Shown: positions 44,612 to 53,484 of the stretch, piece after piece
Layout: the number at the start of each line of letters is the position of its first letter
Numbering within the stretch: position 1 is the stretch's first letter
Origin: Methylomonas fluvii
Lineage (GTDB): Bacteria; Pseudomonadota; Gammaproteobacteria; Methylococcales; Methylomonadaceae
Assembly (NCBI RefSeq): GCF_014850975.1
Contig: NZ_JACXST010000001.1
Coordinates: forward strand, 62,001 to 126,000
Length of the DNA: 64,000 bases
Direction: 5' to 3'
Program-made: the position numbers and the translations under genes
The notes under the pieces: model-generated
Told to the model about the DNA's origin: nothing
Seen by the model: only the letters and a program-made list of their open reading frames with translations
Databases searched by the model: none

Positions 44612-44692
44612 GTAGCCTCGATGCAGTGAAACGGAATCGAGGGGAAGATAGCTTCGATTATCCTCGATTCTACTTCGCTCCATCGAGGTTAC
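44612..44692. repeat. Inverted pair of CCTCGAT...ATCGAGG palindromes
   Basis: Copy one runs 44612-44642 (GTAGCCTCGATG to ATCGAGG) and an opposite copy 44662-44692 (CCTCGATT to ATCGAGGTTAC). The stop codon of the 44.7-45.3 kb gene falls inside the second copy. Confidence 0.7.
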
Positions 44693-45255
44693 TTGCTATA
44701 GCCTTGACGAATAAGTACCTCCGATGCAGCACGAATTCTCAACCAACTTGCAAAGCCACCGATATGGTCATACTCGAATGGCAGCCCATGAAGAGAACTA
44801 AGATCAATTTCAATTACTGTGCCGCTAACTTTAATCGAGATCATTCGTGCATATTGCGCCCCTCGCACCTCCCACAGAGGTAGCGCTGGATTGTGCGCAA
44901 ACGCACATCTGACCATATAAACCAGCGTACGCAATTCATCATTCGGTTGCCGAGAATTCGGATTGTTTTTGAATCCAGCCACTTCGAATGCGGCGTCCAG
45001 TACCATCGCAGACGCGCCGAAAGCCATACCGACTAGGGCTTGCGCAGGAGTAATAACTGCTTCGATGTCTGAAAATGATCCCGAAGGAAAGCCGACGTTT
45101 TCTCGCTCGAATAAAATGGATACATCGGCATCAAAATCCTTCAGTTCCAGATGACCAGACTCGCAGTAACACATGAGGCGAATCGCAAATTCTAGGTAAC
45201 GAAACGCATTGTTAACATCCACGAGCGCTTCAGTGGCAGTATTTAGTAACGACAT
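44689..45255 (-). CDS. Hypothetical protein with a HEPN-like R-x4-H motif
   Basis: This 188-residue protein is unrecognised. A helical stretch carries R116-x4-H121 (MVRCAFAHNPA), the spacing found in HEPN RNases and toxins, and the rest is helical up to residue 120, then more beta-like (ISIKVSGTVIEIDLSSLHG). The fold assignment is only a suggestion. It ends inside a REP copy and lies 11 bp after a Rap1a-like immunity gene on the same strand. The pair is bounded by long inverted repeats and splits the mto-like locus, so it looks like an acquired cassette. Confidence 0.55.
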   Translation of the reverse strand: MSLLNTATEALVDVNNAFRYLEFAIRLMCYCESGHLELKDFDADVSILFERENVGFPSGSFSDIEAVITPAQALVGMAFGASAMVLDAAFEVAGFKNNPNSRQPNDELRTLVYMVRCAFAHNPALPLWEVRGAQYARMISIKVSGTVIEIDLSSLHGLPFEYDHIGGFASWLRIRAASEVLIRQGYSK

Positions 45256-45266
45256 CAGAATACAAA

Positions 45267-45686
45267 CTAACTTTGACAGTAGGATGTCAGAATAGAACGC
45301 GTCATTGCCTCGCGATAGTGCTTATCCCGTATTGAAGGGTTTCTACGTACGAATTCAACATATGTATCGGCCATATCTTTGACAGATACGCGCTGTATGC
45401 AAGTAGCGAGCTCTATGACCTTATTTACTCTAGGAGCCATATCTTTCATTTTGACATCTTTCACCAAGGCTGAAATCTGTGGATCATACTTGTATGTATC
45501 CGTTGCCCCCTTCCCGACACCTTCGATGAATCCATCCATATAAACCTTCACAATCAGCAAACAGGACGTACGCTCAGCTTCTGAGCTGGCGGTACAAAGT
45601 TTCTCTAGATCTTCGGCCTTGACTGATTGGGCAAACAAGCTTGCAGAGAAGAATATGCAGATAAATGTGAGAACTAAGTGTTTCAT
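45267..45686 (-). CDS. Rap1a/Tai-like immunity family protein
   Basis: This 139-residue secreted protein has a signal peptide (HLVLTFICIFFSASLFAQS) and the Rap1a/Tai pattern: LEKLCTAS, then SCLLIVKVYMDGFIEGV, a central VKDMADTYVEFVRRNPSIR and the C-terminal SILTSYC. Four cysteines could pair as in the family. Rap1a-type proteins protect against type VI amidase effectors or act as orphan immunity proteins, but no effector is visible. It lies upstream of the HEPN-like gene in the same cassette. Confidence 0.65.
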   Translation of the reverse strand: MKHLVLTFICIFFSASLFAQSVKAEDLEKLCTASSEAERTSCLLIVKVYMDGFIEGVGKGATDTYKYDPQISALVKDVKMKDMAPRVNKVIELATCIQRVSVKDMADTYVEFVRRNPSIRDKHYREAMTRSILTSYCQS

Positions 45687-45724
45687 GGCATTCCATTAAA
45701 GTTAGGTAGAGTGGGTACAGTTAT

Positions 45725-45800
45725 GTAGGGTACGCACCGCGTACCTTTTTAGGCTTTGAACAAGCAATGAATTCAAGATGGTACGCGATGCGTACCCTAC
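45725..45800. repeat. Inverted GTAGGGTACGC...CGTACC repeat pair
   Basis: Copy one is 45725-45745 (GTAGGGTACGCACCGCGTACC) with its own short palindrome; the inverted copy is 45780-45800 (GGTACGCGATGCGTACCCTAC). This is a third palindrome family in the 44-46 kb interval. Confidence 0.7.
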
Positions 45801-45836
45801 TTCTACCGCCACCTTTAAAATCAAATTTCGCAGTCA

Positions 45837-46115
45837 CCTTCCAATCTCTGGGTGAGGTTTTCGTCCCGTATGCCGCGCCGAGCACCGAAGCTTTTATCGA
45901 GATCAGCCCGAAGGGGTGCGGCAGGGATGCCGCACGTCGGCGGAGGGGCTGGGAAGCCCCTTCTGCCGACCCTCGATAAAAGCTTCGGAGCGCAGGATCA
46001 AAGCGGCATCCGGGCCGCCTTTTCTTTGGATACTTTCTTTTGGCCAAGCAAAAGAAAGTATCTCGGCTGTCGGGCCGAGACCCGACTTTAAATCAAGCCG
46101 TCGCGACAGCGACAC
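45837..46115. repeat. Long dispersed repeat, copy B (inverted relative to A)
   Basis: This copy of about 280 bp reads CCTTCCAATCTCTGGG to GTCGCGACAGCGACAC. Its reverse complement matches copy A at 44238-44585 block by block. With copy A it brackets the HEPN-like/Rap1a gene pair. It fills most of the 45687-46153 gap. Confidence 0.8.
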
Positions 46116-46153
46116 AAATACGACAACCCCGGAAGTTACCCCGAACACGAAAG

Positions 46154-47467
46154 TTATTTAGGCGAACCCCCATACAAAGAATAAGCCCCAAACCGCATTT
46201 GATGCGCCCTACCCAACTTCTCTTTTGTAAAATCAATCGAGAACTGCTCGGTCAACTTGCTGCCATCCCAGCTATAGGCTTTGAAGAATTGCTCGTTATC
46301 CGCCCCCTTCTTGTCCCAATTGGCCAGCAGCGACGAGGTGTAATACAAGCGCTTGCCGTCCCAGCTTGAGGACACCATATTCACTTGCGCGCCGATTTTT
46401 TGCTCGAACACTTGCTTCGGGTGGAACGGATCGCTGATGTCGAAGCGGCGGGTCATGCCATCCATGAAGGTATTCACCCACAAGGTTTTATCGTCGCTGG
46501 AGATGGAGATGTCCACCGGCAACGGGATTTTGGCCGGTTCGCCGATGTCGGCAACATCTTTAGCTTGCCATTCGCCTTTGTCGTCTTGATGTATCAGCCA
46601 GATTTTCGAAGTCAACGCGGTGCTGGTGAAGCAGTAGTTGTGGTCTTCCGCCCAGGCGCAACGGATTTCCAGAGGCGCGCCGGGTACGTCGAAGACTTTT
46701 TTCGGTTGACGGCTGTGTAAATCCCATTGCACCACGGTGTTGCCGAAGCGTTTCATCGCTTCCGGGTCGGCCAGCATTTTTCCGAAGTCCATCATGTAAT
46801 TCGACCAGCCGGTAAACGACGAAGTCAGCATCAGGTTTTTGCGCGGCAATACTCGTACGTCGTAGTTATAGCCGTCGGCATATTTGCCGGATTTGATCGC
46901 GCCTTCCAGGTTGCTGTCGGTCGGCAGCCAGTAGGTGGCGATGTAATCGCCGGCGTTGCTGTATTCCACAATCGCGGTGCGGCCGCCGTGGTCTTTGTTG
47001 TTGGACAAACCGGTGATGATCATTCGCCCAGGCAAGGCGTACAAGCTGTGCGGGCCCACCACGCCGCCGCTTTTGGCGACGAAATCAGTGATAGTTTTGC
47101 TCAACTTAGGCTTGGCGGGATCGGTGGCCACGTCGAAGATGAAAATCTTGTTGGTATCCAAGCCGCCGGCCCACAGAAATTTACGGTCGTCGGTAAAGTC
47201 GGAATGGTGGGCTTCGTTACGGCCACCCACCGACAAACTGCCGATCACCTTGCCGTATTGTTTGGATTTGGGATTGACGTCGACGGTGACCAGCTTGTCC
47301 TGCTCATCGCCGACGCCTTCCGCGCCCAAGGTCCAGATGTACACAAAATCTTCCTGGCCAGTAATTTTCGCCATATATGGCGAAGCGCAGGTTTCATCGG
47401 CACTGGCCGACAAGCTAGCGGTGCCGAGCAATAGCGCGGTGGTGAAGGTGCTTAGTTTGAATGTCAT
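46154..47467 (-). CDS. mtoX: Methanethiol oxidase (SBP56/selenium-binding-protein family)
   Basis: This 437-residue exported protein belongs to the SBP56 family. In Hyphomicrobium the homologous MtoX is a copper enzyme that oxidises methanethiol to formaldehyde, sulfide and peroxide. A signal peptide (FTTALLLGTASLSASA) precedes family segments: GGRNEAHHSDFTDDRKFLW, VVGPHSLYALPGRMIITGLS, APLEIRCAWAEDHNYCF, PVDISISSDDKTLWVNTFMD and RAHQMRFG. The start has GGGGAGAGAACTC before ATG. It follows the DUF4242 gene, separated by a palindromic repeat. Its likely copper and maturation partner is the SCO1-MauG fusion 2 kb downstream. Confidence 0.85.
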   Translation of the reverse strand: MTFKLSTFTTALLLGTASLSASADETCASPYMAKITGQEDFVYIWTLGAEGVGDEQDKLVTVDVNPKSKQYGKVIGSLSVGGRNEAHHSDFTDDRKFLWAGGLDTNKIFIFDVATDPAKPKLSKTITDFVAKSGGVVGPHSLYALPGRMIITGLSNNKDHGGRTAIVEYSNAGDYIATYWLPTDSNLEGAIKSGKYADGYNYDVRVLPRKNLMLTSSFTGWSNYMMDFGKMLADPEAMKRFGNTVVQWDLHSRQPKKVFDVPGAPLEIRCAWAEDHNYCFTSTALTSKIWLIHQDDKGEWQAKDVADIGEPAKIPLPVDISISSDDKTLWVNTFMDGMTRRFDISDPFHPKQVFEQKIGAQVNMVSSSWDGKRLYYTSSLLANWDKKGADNEQFFKAYSWDGSKLTEQFSIDFTKEKLGRAHQMRFGAYSLYGGSPK

Positions 47468-47494
47468 GAGTTCTCTCCCCTGGTTGTTGTTATT

Positions 47495-47592
47495 GTTCCC
47501 ACGCTCCAGCGCGGGAATGCATGTTGAACCGCTCTAGCGGTTCGGGACGCAGGAGCGTCCCTGGCTCGGTTCCAACGCCGGAGCGTGGGAAC
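47495..47592. repeat. 98-bp palindromic repeat between DUF4242 gene and mtoX
   Basis: Perfect 13-bp ends GTTCCCACGCTCC (47495-47507) and GGAGCGTGGGAAC (47580-47592) enclose two smaller hairpins, CCGCTCTAGCGG and GGGACGC...GCGTCCC. It is related to the shorter copy at 44127-44174. It lies in the transcript between the two genes and could affect mRNA stability. Confidence 0.75.
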
Positions 47593-47602
47593 CATGAAAT
47601 GC

Positions 47603-47875
47603 TTAATCGCCCGTAGTCGGATCGATGATGCTGGTAATTTGTTCGATCCGATTGGCAGGAAACCCGCCTTGTGCGGCATGCTCGCGAATCGCTTGTTCGC
47701 TGTCGGCGATGTAGACGCAATAGATTTTGTCGCCGGTAACATAGCTGTGCAACCATTGAATCTGCGGCCCCATATTGCGCAGCACGCCGCAGGATTTTTG
47801 CGAAATGCCTTGCAGCTCGGCTGGCGTCAGTTTGCCAGCACCGGGAATGTCTCGTTCGATAAGATATTTGGGCAT
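47603..47875 (-). CDS. DUF4242 (nickel-binding-like) small protein
   Basis: This 90-residue protein matches the DUF4242/SCO4226-like group: YLIERDIPGAGKLTPAEL, then IQWLHSYVTGDKIYCVYIA and the FPANRIEQITSIIDP ending. Relatives bind nickel, but the biological role is unclear. It has a perfect AGGAGG ribosome site and the GACCGGTC operator lies 18 bp upstream of its ATG. It is the first gene of the mtoX transcript. Confidence 0.85.
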   Translation of the reverse strand: MPKYLIERDIPGAGKLTPAELQGISQKSCGVLRNMGPQIQWLHSYVTGDKIYCVYIADSEQAIREHAAQGGFPANRIEQITSIIDPTTGD

Positions 47876-47893
47876 GATGACCTCCTAATAAAT

Positions 47894-47901
47894 GACCGGT
47901 C
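47894..47901. promoter_or_regulatory. GACCGGTC operator upstream of DUF4242-mtoX
   Basis: The palindrome GACCGGTC is followed on the plus strand by GTCTAATTT. The TetR gene at 48.8 kb has GACCGGTC followed by GCCTTATTT at 49367, so 15 of 17 positions agree in the same orientation relative to each gene. This supports a shared TetR operator. Confidence 0.6.
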
Positions 47902-47958
47902 GTCTAATTTGCCGGCGTTAAAAAATGCTGCCTACTTGGGCAGCGGTTATTTCGATTC

Positions 47959-47990
47959 GTAGACTGGGTAGAGCGAAAGCGAAACCCAGC
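47959..47990. repeat. REP-like palindrome, single copy
   Basis: GTAGACTGGGTAGAGCG to GAAACCCAGC. It matches the reversed copy at 30941-30972 at 29 of 32 positions. It lies between the DUF4242 upstream region and the 48.0 kb unknown gene. Confidence 0.7.
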
Positions 47991-48022
47991 TAGGCGCTTG
48001 CCAATTCTGGGTTTCCTTGCAT

Positions 48023-48673
48023 TCAGTCCCGCCTGCTCACTTCTTCAAGTAAAAACGGATATTCATGTTCAAAGAGCAATTTAACAAAATCGAATAATTC
48101 ATGATCCTCTTGACCGGAAGTATGCCGCGATATGCATAGATAATAGTTTTGATGCCTATACTTTGCGAAAATGATCCATTCTCCGGTGAGCCCCGCCAAT
48201 CCCTTCCTATCTGTTCTTTCCTTATATGCGCCAATTACCATCTCGTGAGCAAGACGCCCCGGCCAACCAAGATTCGACGGAGATCTCTCTTCCTCAAATG
48301 TAACTCGCTCAAACAACGAGTTGAATTTTGGACTATTTTCGAAACCCAGCCCCCAATGATTGTAAATATTTTTCACAATGAAGCTTGCATGATGAAAATG
48401 GGCCTTCCAAAGACCCTTTAGAGGTAAATATTTAAAAGACTCGATACGCTGTTGACAACCACGACCGACACCTTCAAGTTCTTGTATTACTTCAGTAATT
48501 GCAAACGAGTTATAAATCCTATGCTTTTGAATTGCGGCTAACTGAATCAGCAAAAACTGACTTACACGAGATAAATCGACATTGCATAAGCCTGGGTGAT
48601 TATTCTTAAAATGTTCAACTTCATCCTTAGAAAGATCAAAACCTTCGTATACATCTTCAGAAGAATTATTCAT
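48023..48673 (-). CDS. Hypothetical protein, AT-rich
   Basis: This 216-residue protein is unrecognised. It has a His/Phe-rich helical middle (LWKAHFHHASFIVKNIYNHW), a GWPGRLAHEMVIGAY segment and a C-terminal beta-like GEWIIFAKYRHQNYYLCIS. There is no signal peptide or membrane segment. Base composition is much more AT-rich than the mto genes on either side, suggesting transfer. It lies between the TetR gene and the DUF4242 operator on the same strand, next to a REP copy. Confidence 0.6.
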   Translation of the reverse strand: MNNSSEDVYEGFDLSKDEVEHFKNNHPGLCNVDLSRVSQFLLIQLAAIQKHRIYNSFAITEVIQELEGVGRGCQQRIESFKYLPLKGLWKAHFHHASFIVKNIYNHWGLGFENSPKFNSLFERVTFEEERSPSNLGWPGRLAHEMVIGAYKERTDRKGLAGLTGEWIIFAKYRHQNYYLCISRHTSGQEDHELFDFVKLLFEHEYPFLLEEVSRRD

Positions 48674-48755
48674 TTGGTTTTAACCAAGATTCCGAGTGAA
48701 ATATTGGCTTATTTCAAATTCAAAAAACATCGACAATGAAAGATCACGTTTTATT

Positions 48756-49352
48756 TCAAGCCCGAAAATAATCATCCAACAAATCCCGGCAAACCGCCTG
48801 TAACGGCTCCACCGATTGCTCGACTTTCATCCGCAGCAACGCACCCTGCCAGCCGTTCAGCATCAAATCCGCCATGCTTTTCGCGGAGCGATCCAACCGC
48901 ACCGAGCCTTGCCTTTGACCGCGCTCCAACGCCACTTGCTGCAAGGCACTGTAGCGACCGACGGCATCCAACAAAGCATCGCGGCATAAGGGACTGGTAT
49001 CGCCAATCTCGCCCATCAAATTGCCCAACAAGCAACCGCCTTTGAAACCACTTATCGCCACTTCACCGATCAAGCCGGTGTAGTAGGCTTTCAAAGCCGC
49101 CAAACCATCCAGTTCCGGGTCTTGCAAATGGCCAGACAAGCGCAGGATAAACGGCTCGATGTAATGGTGTATCGCCTCGGCGGCGAATTGCTCTTTGCTG
49201 CCGAAATAACTGTAAAACGAGCCTTTCGGGATTTGCACCGTATCCAAGATCTCTTTCAAGCCAGTGGCGTGATAGCCTTTTTCCAGTAGCAAGCTGACGC
49301 CCTGCTCCAGGAGTTTGTCTTTTTTGATCTGTTTGGGTGCCAATTTCGCCAT
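48756..49352 (-). CDS. TetR/AcrR-family repressor
   Basis: This 198-residue regulator has an N-terminal HTH: LLEQGVSLLLEKGYHATGL, KEILDTVQIPKGSFYSYFG, SKEQFAAEAI. The C-terminal ligand domain includes GFKGGCLLGNLMGEIGDT, typical of the YxaF/NemR-like branch with a conserved CLLGN. The ATG at 49352 (MAKLAPKQ) fits family starts; an in-frame ATG at 49361 adds three residues. The palindrome GCGACCGGTCGC lies just upstream, and a like site precedes the DUF4242-mtoX genes. I infer that it controls the mto locus and itself, perhaps in response to a reactive sulfur or aldehyde compound. Confidence 0.88.
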   Translation of the reverse strand: MAKLAPKQIKKDKLLEQGVSLLLEKGYHATGLKEILDTVQIPKGSFYSYFGSKEQFAAEAIHHYIEPFILRLSGHLQDPELDGLAALKAYYTGLIGEVAISGFKGGCLLGNLMGEIGDTSPLCRDALLDAVGRYSALQQVALERGQRQGSVRLDRSAKSMADLMLNGWQGALLRMKVEQSVEPLQAVCRDLLDDYFRA

Positions 49353-49364
49353 GGAGTGCATTAT

Positions 49365-49376
49365 GCGACCGGTCGC
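49365..49376. promoter_or_regulatory. GCGACCGGTCGC operator at the TetR gene start
   Basis: A perfect 12-bp palindrome lies 12 bases before the TetR ATG. Its core GACCGGTC with flanking GCCTTATTT resembles the site at 47894. The remaining gap 49377-49651 holds the dcd promoter side; I see no gene there. Confidence 0.6.
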
Positions 49377-49651
49377 CTTATTTTGTAAATAAGTTTTTTC
49401 TAATTTAGAAAAATAATCACCTGCTCCTTATAGAGCAGGACGCGCGTCCGCGCTCCACATCAATTTAAGCGTGTCTCGTAACCACTTGTTCGGCAACCTG
49501 ACCTAGCTCATACTGCTTCTTACAGCATAACCCAGCACAGCAACCGCCAAACCTCAACAAATTAGCGCCTTTCGGCAAGGCAATTAGCGATTTTTCCCGC
49601 CTAATATGCTATTTTGAAGCCTCTGTTATTTTTCCCTACCCAATCAGCAAC

Positions 49652-50218
49652 ATGAGCATAAAATCAGACAAATGGATACGCCGCATGTCCGAGCAACACG
49701 GCATGATCGAGCCGTTTCAGGCCGGGCAAGTCCGTGAATCCGCGCAAGGCCGCATCATTTCCTACGGCACCTCCAGTTACGGCTACGACGTGCGCTGCTC
49801 CAACGAGTTTAAAATCTTCACCAACATCAATTCCACCATCGTCGATCCGAAAGATTTTGACGAAGGAAGTTTCGTGGACGTGAAATCCGACGTCTGCATT
49901 ATTCCGCCCAATTCGTTTGCCCTGGCGCGCACCGTGGAATTTTTCCGGATTCCGCGCGATGTGCTCGTCATCTGTTTGGGCAAATCGACCTATGCCCGCT
50001 GCGGCATTATCGTCAACGTCACCCCGCTGGAGCCGGAATGGGAAGGCCATGTGACTTTAGAGTTTTCCAACACCACCCCGTTACCGGCAAAAATCTACGC
50101 CAACGAAGGCGTCGCCCAGATGCTGTTTTTCGGCGGCGACGAAGTCTGCGAAACCTCTTATCGAGATCGCGGCGGTAAATATCAAGGCCAAACCGGAGTA
50201 ACCTTGCCCAAGGCTTGA
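49652..50218 (+). CDS. dcd: dCTP deaminase
   Basis: This 188-residue enzyme deaminates dCTP to dUTP for thymidylate synthesis. Signatures are [50 protein letters not shown] and [18 protein letters not shown] with the conserved ENEG-like [11 protein letters not shown]. The length matches the E. coli type (193). It starts a plus-strand run with the GH15-like and glucokinase genes. Confidence 0.95.
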   Translation: MSIKSDKWIRRMSEQHGMIEPFQAGQVRESAQGRIISYGTSSYGYDVRCSNEFKIFTNINSTIVDPKDFDEGSFVDVKSDVCIIPPNSFALARTVEFFRIPRDVLVICLGKSTYARCGIIVNVTPLEPEWEGHVTLEFSNTTPLPAKIYANEGVAQMLFFGGDEVCETSYRDRGGKYQGQTGVTLPKA

Positions 50219-50260
50219 GTGCCCAATTCTTTAAACGCCACATCACAATCCACTAAATAC

Positions 50261-53200
50261 ATGATGCCGACCAGTCAAACCGAGACGCTCGACCAGTATT
50301 ATCAGCAAGTTCACGACATTATCCTGAAACGCCAGGATTGGATCAGCGGCCTGCTGCCGGCCAGTACCGCCGTCACCACCCACGGCAATTACACCGACGC
50401 CTGGGTAAGGGACAATGTCTACAGCATTTTGGCGGCCTGGGGCCTGGGGCTGGCGTACCGCAAAGTAGAGGGGCAGCAGGAGCGCACCTATCTATTGGAA
50501 CAAAGTGTCGTCAAATTGATGCGCGGCCTGCTGACGGCGATGATGCGGCAAGCGGCAAAAGTGGAAAAATTCAAGCACAGCCAGGACCCGCTGGACGCGC
50601 TGCACGCCAAATACAAAACCAGCAGCGGCGAAGTGGTGGTGGGCGACAGCGAATGGGGCCATTTACAGCTCGACGCCACGTCCTTGTTCTTGTTGATGCT
50701 GGCGCAAATGACCGCCTCCGGTTTGCGGATTGTGTTCAGCATCGACGAAGTCAATTTCGTGCAAAACCTGGTGCATTACGTCAGCCGGGCTTACCGTACG
50801 CCGGACTATGGCATCTGGGAGCGGGGCAATAAGATGAATCACGGTCTGGCGGAATTGAACGCCAGCTCGATAGGCATGGCCAAGGCTGCGCTGGAAGCGA
50901 TGTCCGGCTGTAATTTGTTCGGTAAGGACGGCGGCCAGACCGCGATCATCCATGTGATCAGCGACGACATCGCCCGCACCCGGATTACTCTGGAAGCCCT
51001 GCTGCCGCGCGAATCCATCTCCAAGGAAGTCGATTCGGCAGTACTCAGCGTCACCGGTTTTCCGGCCTTCGCGGTGGACAATAAAGCGCTGCGCGAGCGT
51101 ACCGAGGCTTTAATCGTCGATAAACTGCAAGGGCGCTACGGCTGCAAACGCTTCCTGCTGGACGGCCACCAAACTGTTATCGAAGACCATCAGCGCCTGC
51201 ATTACGAACCCAATGAGTTGAAGCAATTCATGGACATCGAGTGCGAATGGCCACTGTTTTTCTGCTACTTATTACTGAATAAACTGTTTGCCGGCGATAG
51301 CGAAGGGGTTGGCGATTATCGCCGCCGCCTGGAAGACTTGCTGGTCGAACAAAACGGCCAATGGTTGCTGCCCGAACTTTACATCGTGCCGGAAAGTGCC
51401 ATCGCCGCCGAAAAACGCCACCCGCATAGTCAGACGCGCATCGCCAACGAAAACGTACCGCTGGTCTGGGCGCAGAGCCTTTATATATTGGGTGGCTTGC
51501 TGCAAGACGGCTTGATCAGCATGGACGACATCGACCCGCTGGGGCGCTACAAGGCTACTCGCCTGTATCCCGACTCTACGCTGCAGATTGCCTTGTTAGC
51601 CGAAGACGAACAGGTGCAAAGCGAATTGCGCGAGCGCGGCATTCCCTCGCAAACCTTGACCGAGATTGCGCCGATTCAAGTCCGCGACGCCAGCGAATTG
51701 GCCGACGCCTACACCCAAGTCGGCCGCAACGACCGCATTGGCCTCAGCGGTAGGCCGCTGCGGCAATTGCGCACTCTGGCCACCTCCAAGCTCTATGTAT
51801 TGGCCGGCGAGCCTTTATTGTTTTTGCCGCAATTTATGAACCAAAAAGGGTTCTATATTGCGATGGACAACCAGTTGCTGATTCAGCGACTGCGTACTGA
51901 AATGGCGTACATCATCCGTCACTGGGACAACCCCGCTCAACCGCTGTTGGTGATCAACATCAAGCACAACATGCTCGGCAATGAAGACCGGCAAGTGTTG
52001 CTGGGGTTTATTGAACAACTCAGCCAAGGCAATGTGCAAGGCACGCCGGTTAAGCTGGGGCTATTGACCGATTTTGTGCAAACGGCCAGCCACGAAAAAA
52101 TCGGTAACCTGCACGGTTTTTGTTTTTCCCAAGCCAGTTGGGAAGACGTCGAGCGCCCTTTTGCCAATTCACTGGCTTATGCCGACCAAGCCCCGCAAGC
52201 CTTGGACAGTTTCGTGTTAACCGAGTGGGAAATCGGTGACGACAGCCAATTAGTCGAGCAACTGCGCAACAACCCCAACCTCTACGCCCAGTTAGAAGCC
52301 CTCACCTTGCTCTGCCAACGCCACGGACTGGATTACGACACCGGCTTACGCAACGATGATAACCAGCCAGGACGCGTGCGCGACTTATTGGAAGAAGTCT
52401 ATGCCCGCGCCGGCGACCGCCACGCCTGGTATGTGGTACGGCGTTGCGCCAGCTTGCTGGGCAAATATGACATTAACCTGGAGCAAGCCGCCACCGAGAT
52501 TCTGGTGCGCCAGCATGGCCTGACCGTGGGCCGTGCTTACAGCGGCAAAGCCACCTTGCGCCGTCCGACCGATTCCTGGCAAATCCTGGATACCATCCGC
52601 ACCTTTAACCCTAACGACAGCAGCCAGCAGATCATCGTGCAGGAATTGATTATCTACCTGGGGATGCTGATCAAGTTAAAGCCGGAACTGTTCGCCGACA
52701 TGCACACTATTCGCGTCGGCCACATCCTGCAATTGATTATCGCCCGACAAAAGCGTCTGAGCAGCAGTTCGTTGGATCAGGCGTTTAGCGATATTTTGTC
52801 CCTGCCACCGCATCAAGTCGCGGACTTATTGCAAGAGACTTTAGAAGATTACAACAACAGCGAAAACCAGTTGGGTCAAGTCGAAACCCTGCACTGCGAA
52901 GGCCCACAGCGTGACCTTGCAGCCGCGCGTTTTCCGGAATCGATGAATCCAAAAGACCGCGGCGACGCCGACGATTGGTATGCCTGGCGCGAACAGCAAG
53001 GCAGCGTCGGCCGTGAGAACGAAGCCTTCTTCGCCGGCGTCTGGGACTTGCTGCACCATTGCAAGGGCTTGATGGTCGGTGAAAAATACAATAGTAAACG
53101 CCGGATCGACAGCGAGATCATGCTGGCGCAAATGACCGCTGGCGAACAAAGCTTCAGGCTGCATATCAACCATATTCTGAATAAAATTCAAGCGCCGGTG

Positions 53201-53476
53201 TATCGGCAATTGAGCGTGGAAGCCTTGCGCGCTCTAGCATCCATCGTCCGCGATTATCCCGATTTATACATTGATGACACTTTGGTTACGGATATTTTGA
53301 TCGGCCACGCGGTCAGAATAAGTTGGCTGCAACAGCATCCGCACTACCGCGATCATTACGAAGAATGCGTATCGCTGGCTTGGCAAGCGTTTTACCAACT
53401 GCCGCCGCATGCGCTGGCCAACGCGATACTCGATGCTTTGATCCACTTGCTCAACAACGCCACCCCAACCTCATGA
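50261..53476 (+). CDS. Phosphorylase-kinase-alpha/GH15-like protein
   Basis: This protein of about 1071 residues resembles the alpha/beta regulatory subunits of eukaryotic phosphorylase kinase, which contain a GH15 glucoamylase-like domain. The N-terminal (alpha/alpha)6 part has THGNYTDAWVRDNVYSI, GDSEWGHLQLDATSLFLL and DYGIWERGNKMNHG. The rest is a long helical region with no catalytic motif I can name. The start is uncertain: ATG 50261, or GTG 50219 directly after the dcd stop. It overlaps the glucokinase upstream region and precedes glk by eight bases. A role in glycogen or alpha-glucan handling is likely, as hydrolase or regulator. Confidence 0.75.
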   Translation: MMPTSQTETLDQYYQQVHDIILKRQDWISGLLPASTAVTTHGNYTDAWVRDNVYSILAAWGLGLAYRKVEGQQERTYLLEQSVVKLMRGLLTAMMRQAAKVEKFKHSQDPLDALHAKYKTSSGEVVVGDSEWGHLQLDATSLFLLMLAQMTASGLRIVFSIDEVNFVQNLVHYVSRAYRTPDYGIWERGNKMNHGLAELNASSIGMAKAALEAMSGCNLFGKDGGQTAIIHVISDDIARTRITLEALLPRESISKEVDSAVLSVTGFPAFAVDNKALRERTEALIVDKLQGRYGCKRFLLDGHQTVIEDHQRLHYEPNELKQFMDIECEWPLFFCYLLLNKLFAGDSEGVGDYRRRLEDLLVEQNGQWLLPELYIVPESAIAAEKRHPHSQTRIANENVPLVWAQSLYILGGLLQDGLISMDDIDPLGRYKATRLYPDSTLQIALLAEDEQVQSELRERGIPSQTLTEIAPIQVRDASELADAYTQVGRNDRIGLSGRPLRQLRTLATSKLYVLAGEPLLFLPQFMNQKGFYIAMDNQLLIQRLRTEMAYIIRHWDNPAQPLLVINIKHNMLGNEDRQVLLGFIEQLSQGNVQGTPVKLGLLTDFVQTASHEKIGNLHGFCFSQASWEDVERPFANSLAYADQAPQALDSFVLTEWEIGDDSQLVEQLRNNPNLYAQLEALTLLCQRHGLDYDTGLRNDDNQPGRVRDLLEEVYARAGDRHAWYVVRRCASLLGKYDINLEQAATEILVRQHGLTVGRAYSGKATLRRPTDSWQILDTIRTFNPNDSSQQIIVQELIIYLGMLIKLKPELFADMHTIRVGHILQLIIARQKRLSSSSLDQAFSDILSLPPHQVADLLQETLEDYNNSENQLGQVETLHCEGPQRDLAAARFPESMNPKDRGDADDWYAWREQQGSVGRENEAFFAGVWDLLHHCKGLMVGEKYNSKRRIDSEIMLAQMTAGEQSFRLHINHILNKIQAPVYRQLSVEALRALASIVRDYPDLYIDDTLVTDILIGHAVRISWLQQHPHYRDHYEECVSLAWQAFYQLPPHALANAILDALIHLLNNATPTS

Positions 53477-53484
53477 GGACGCAT

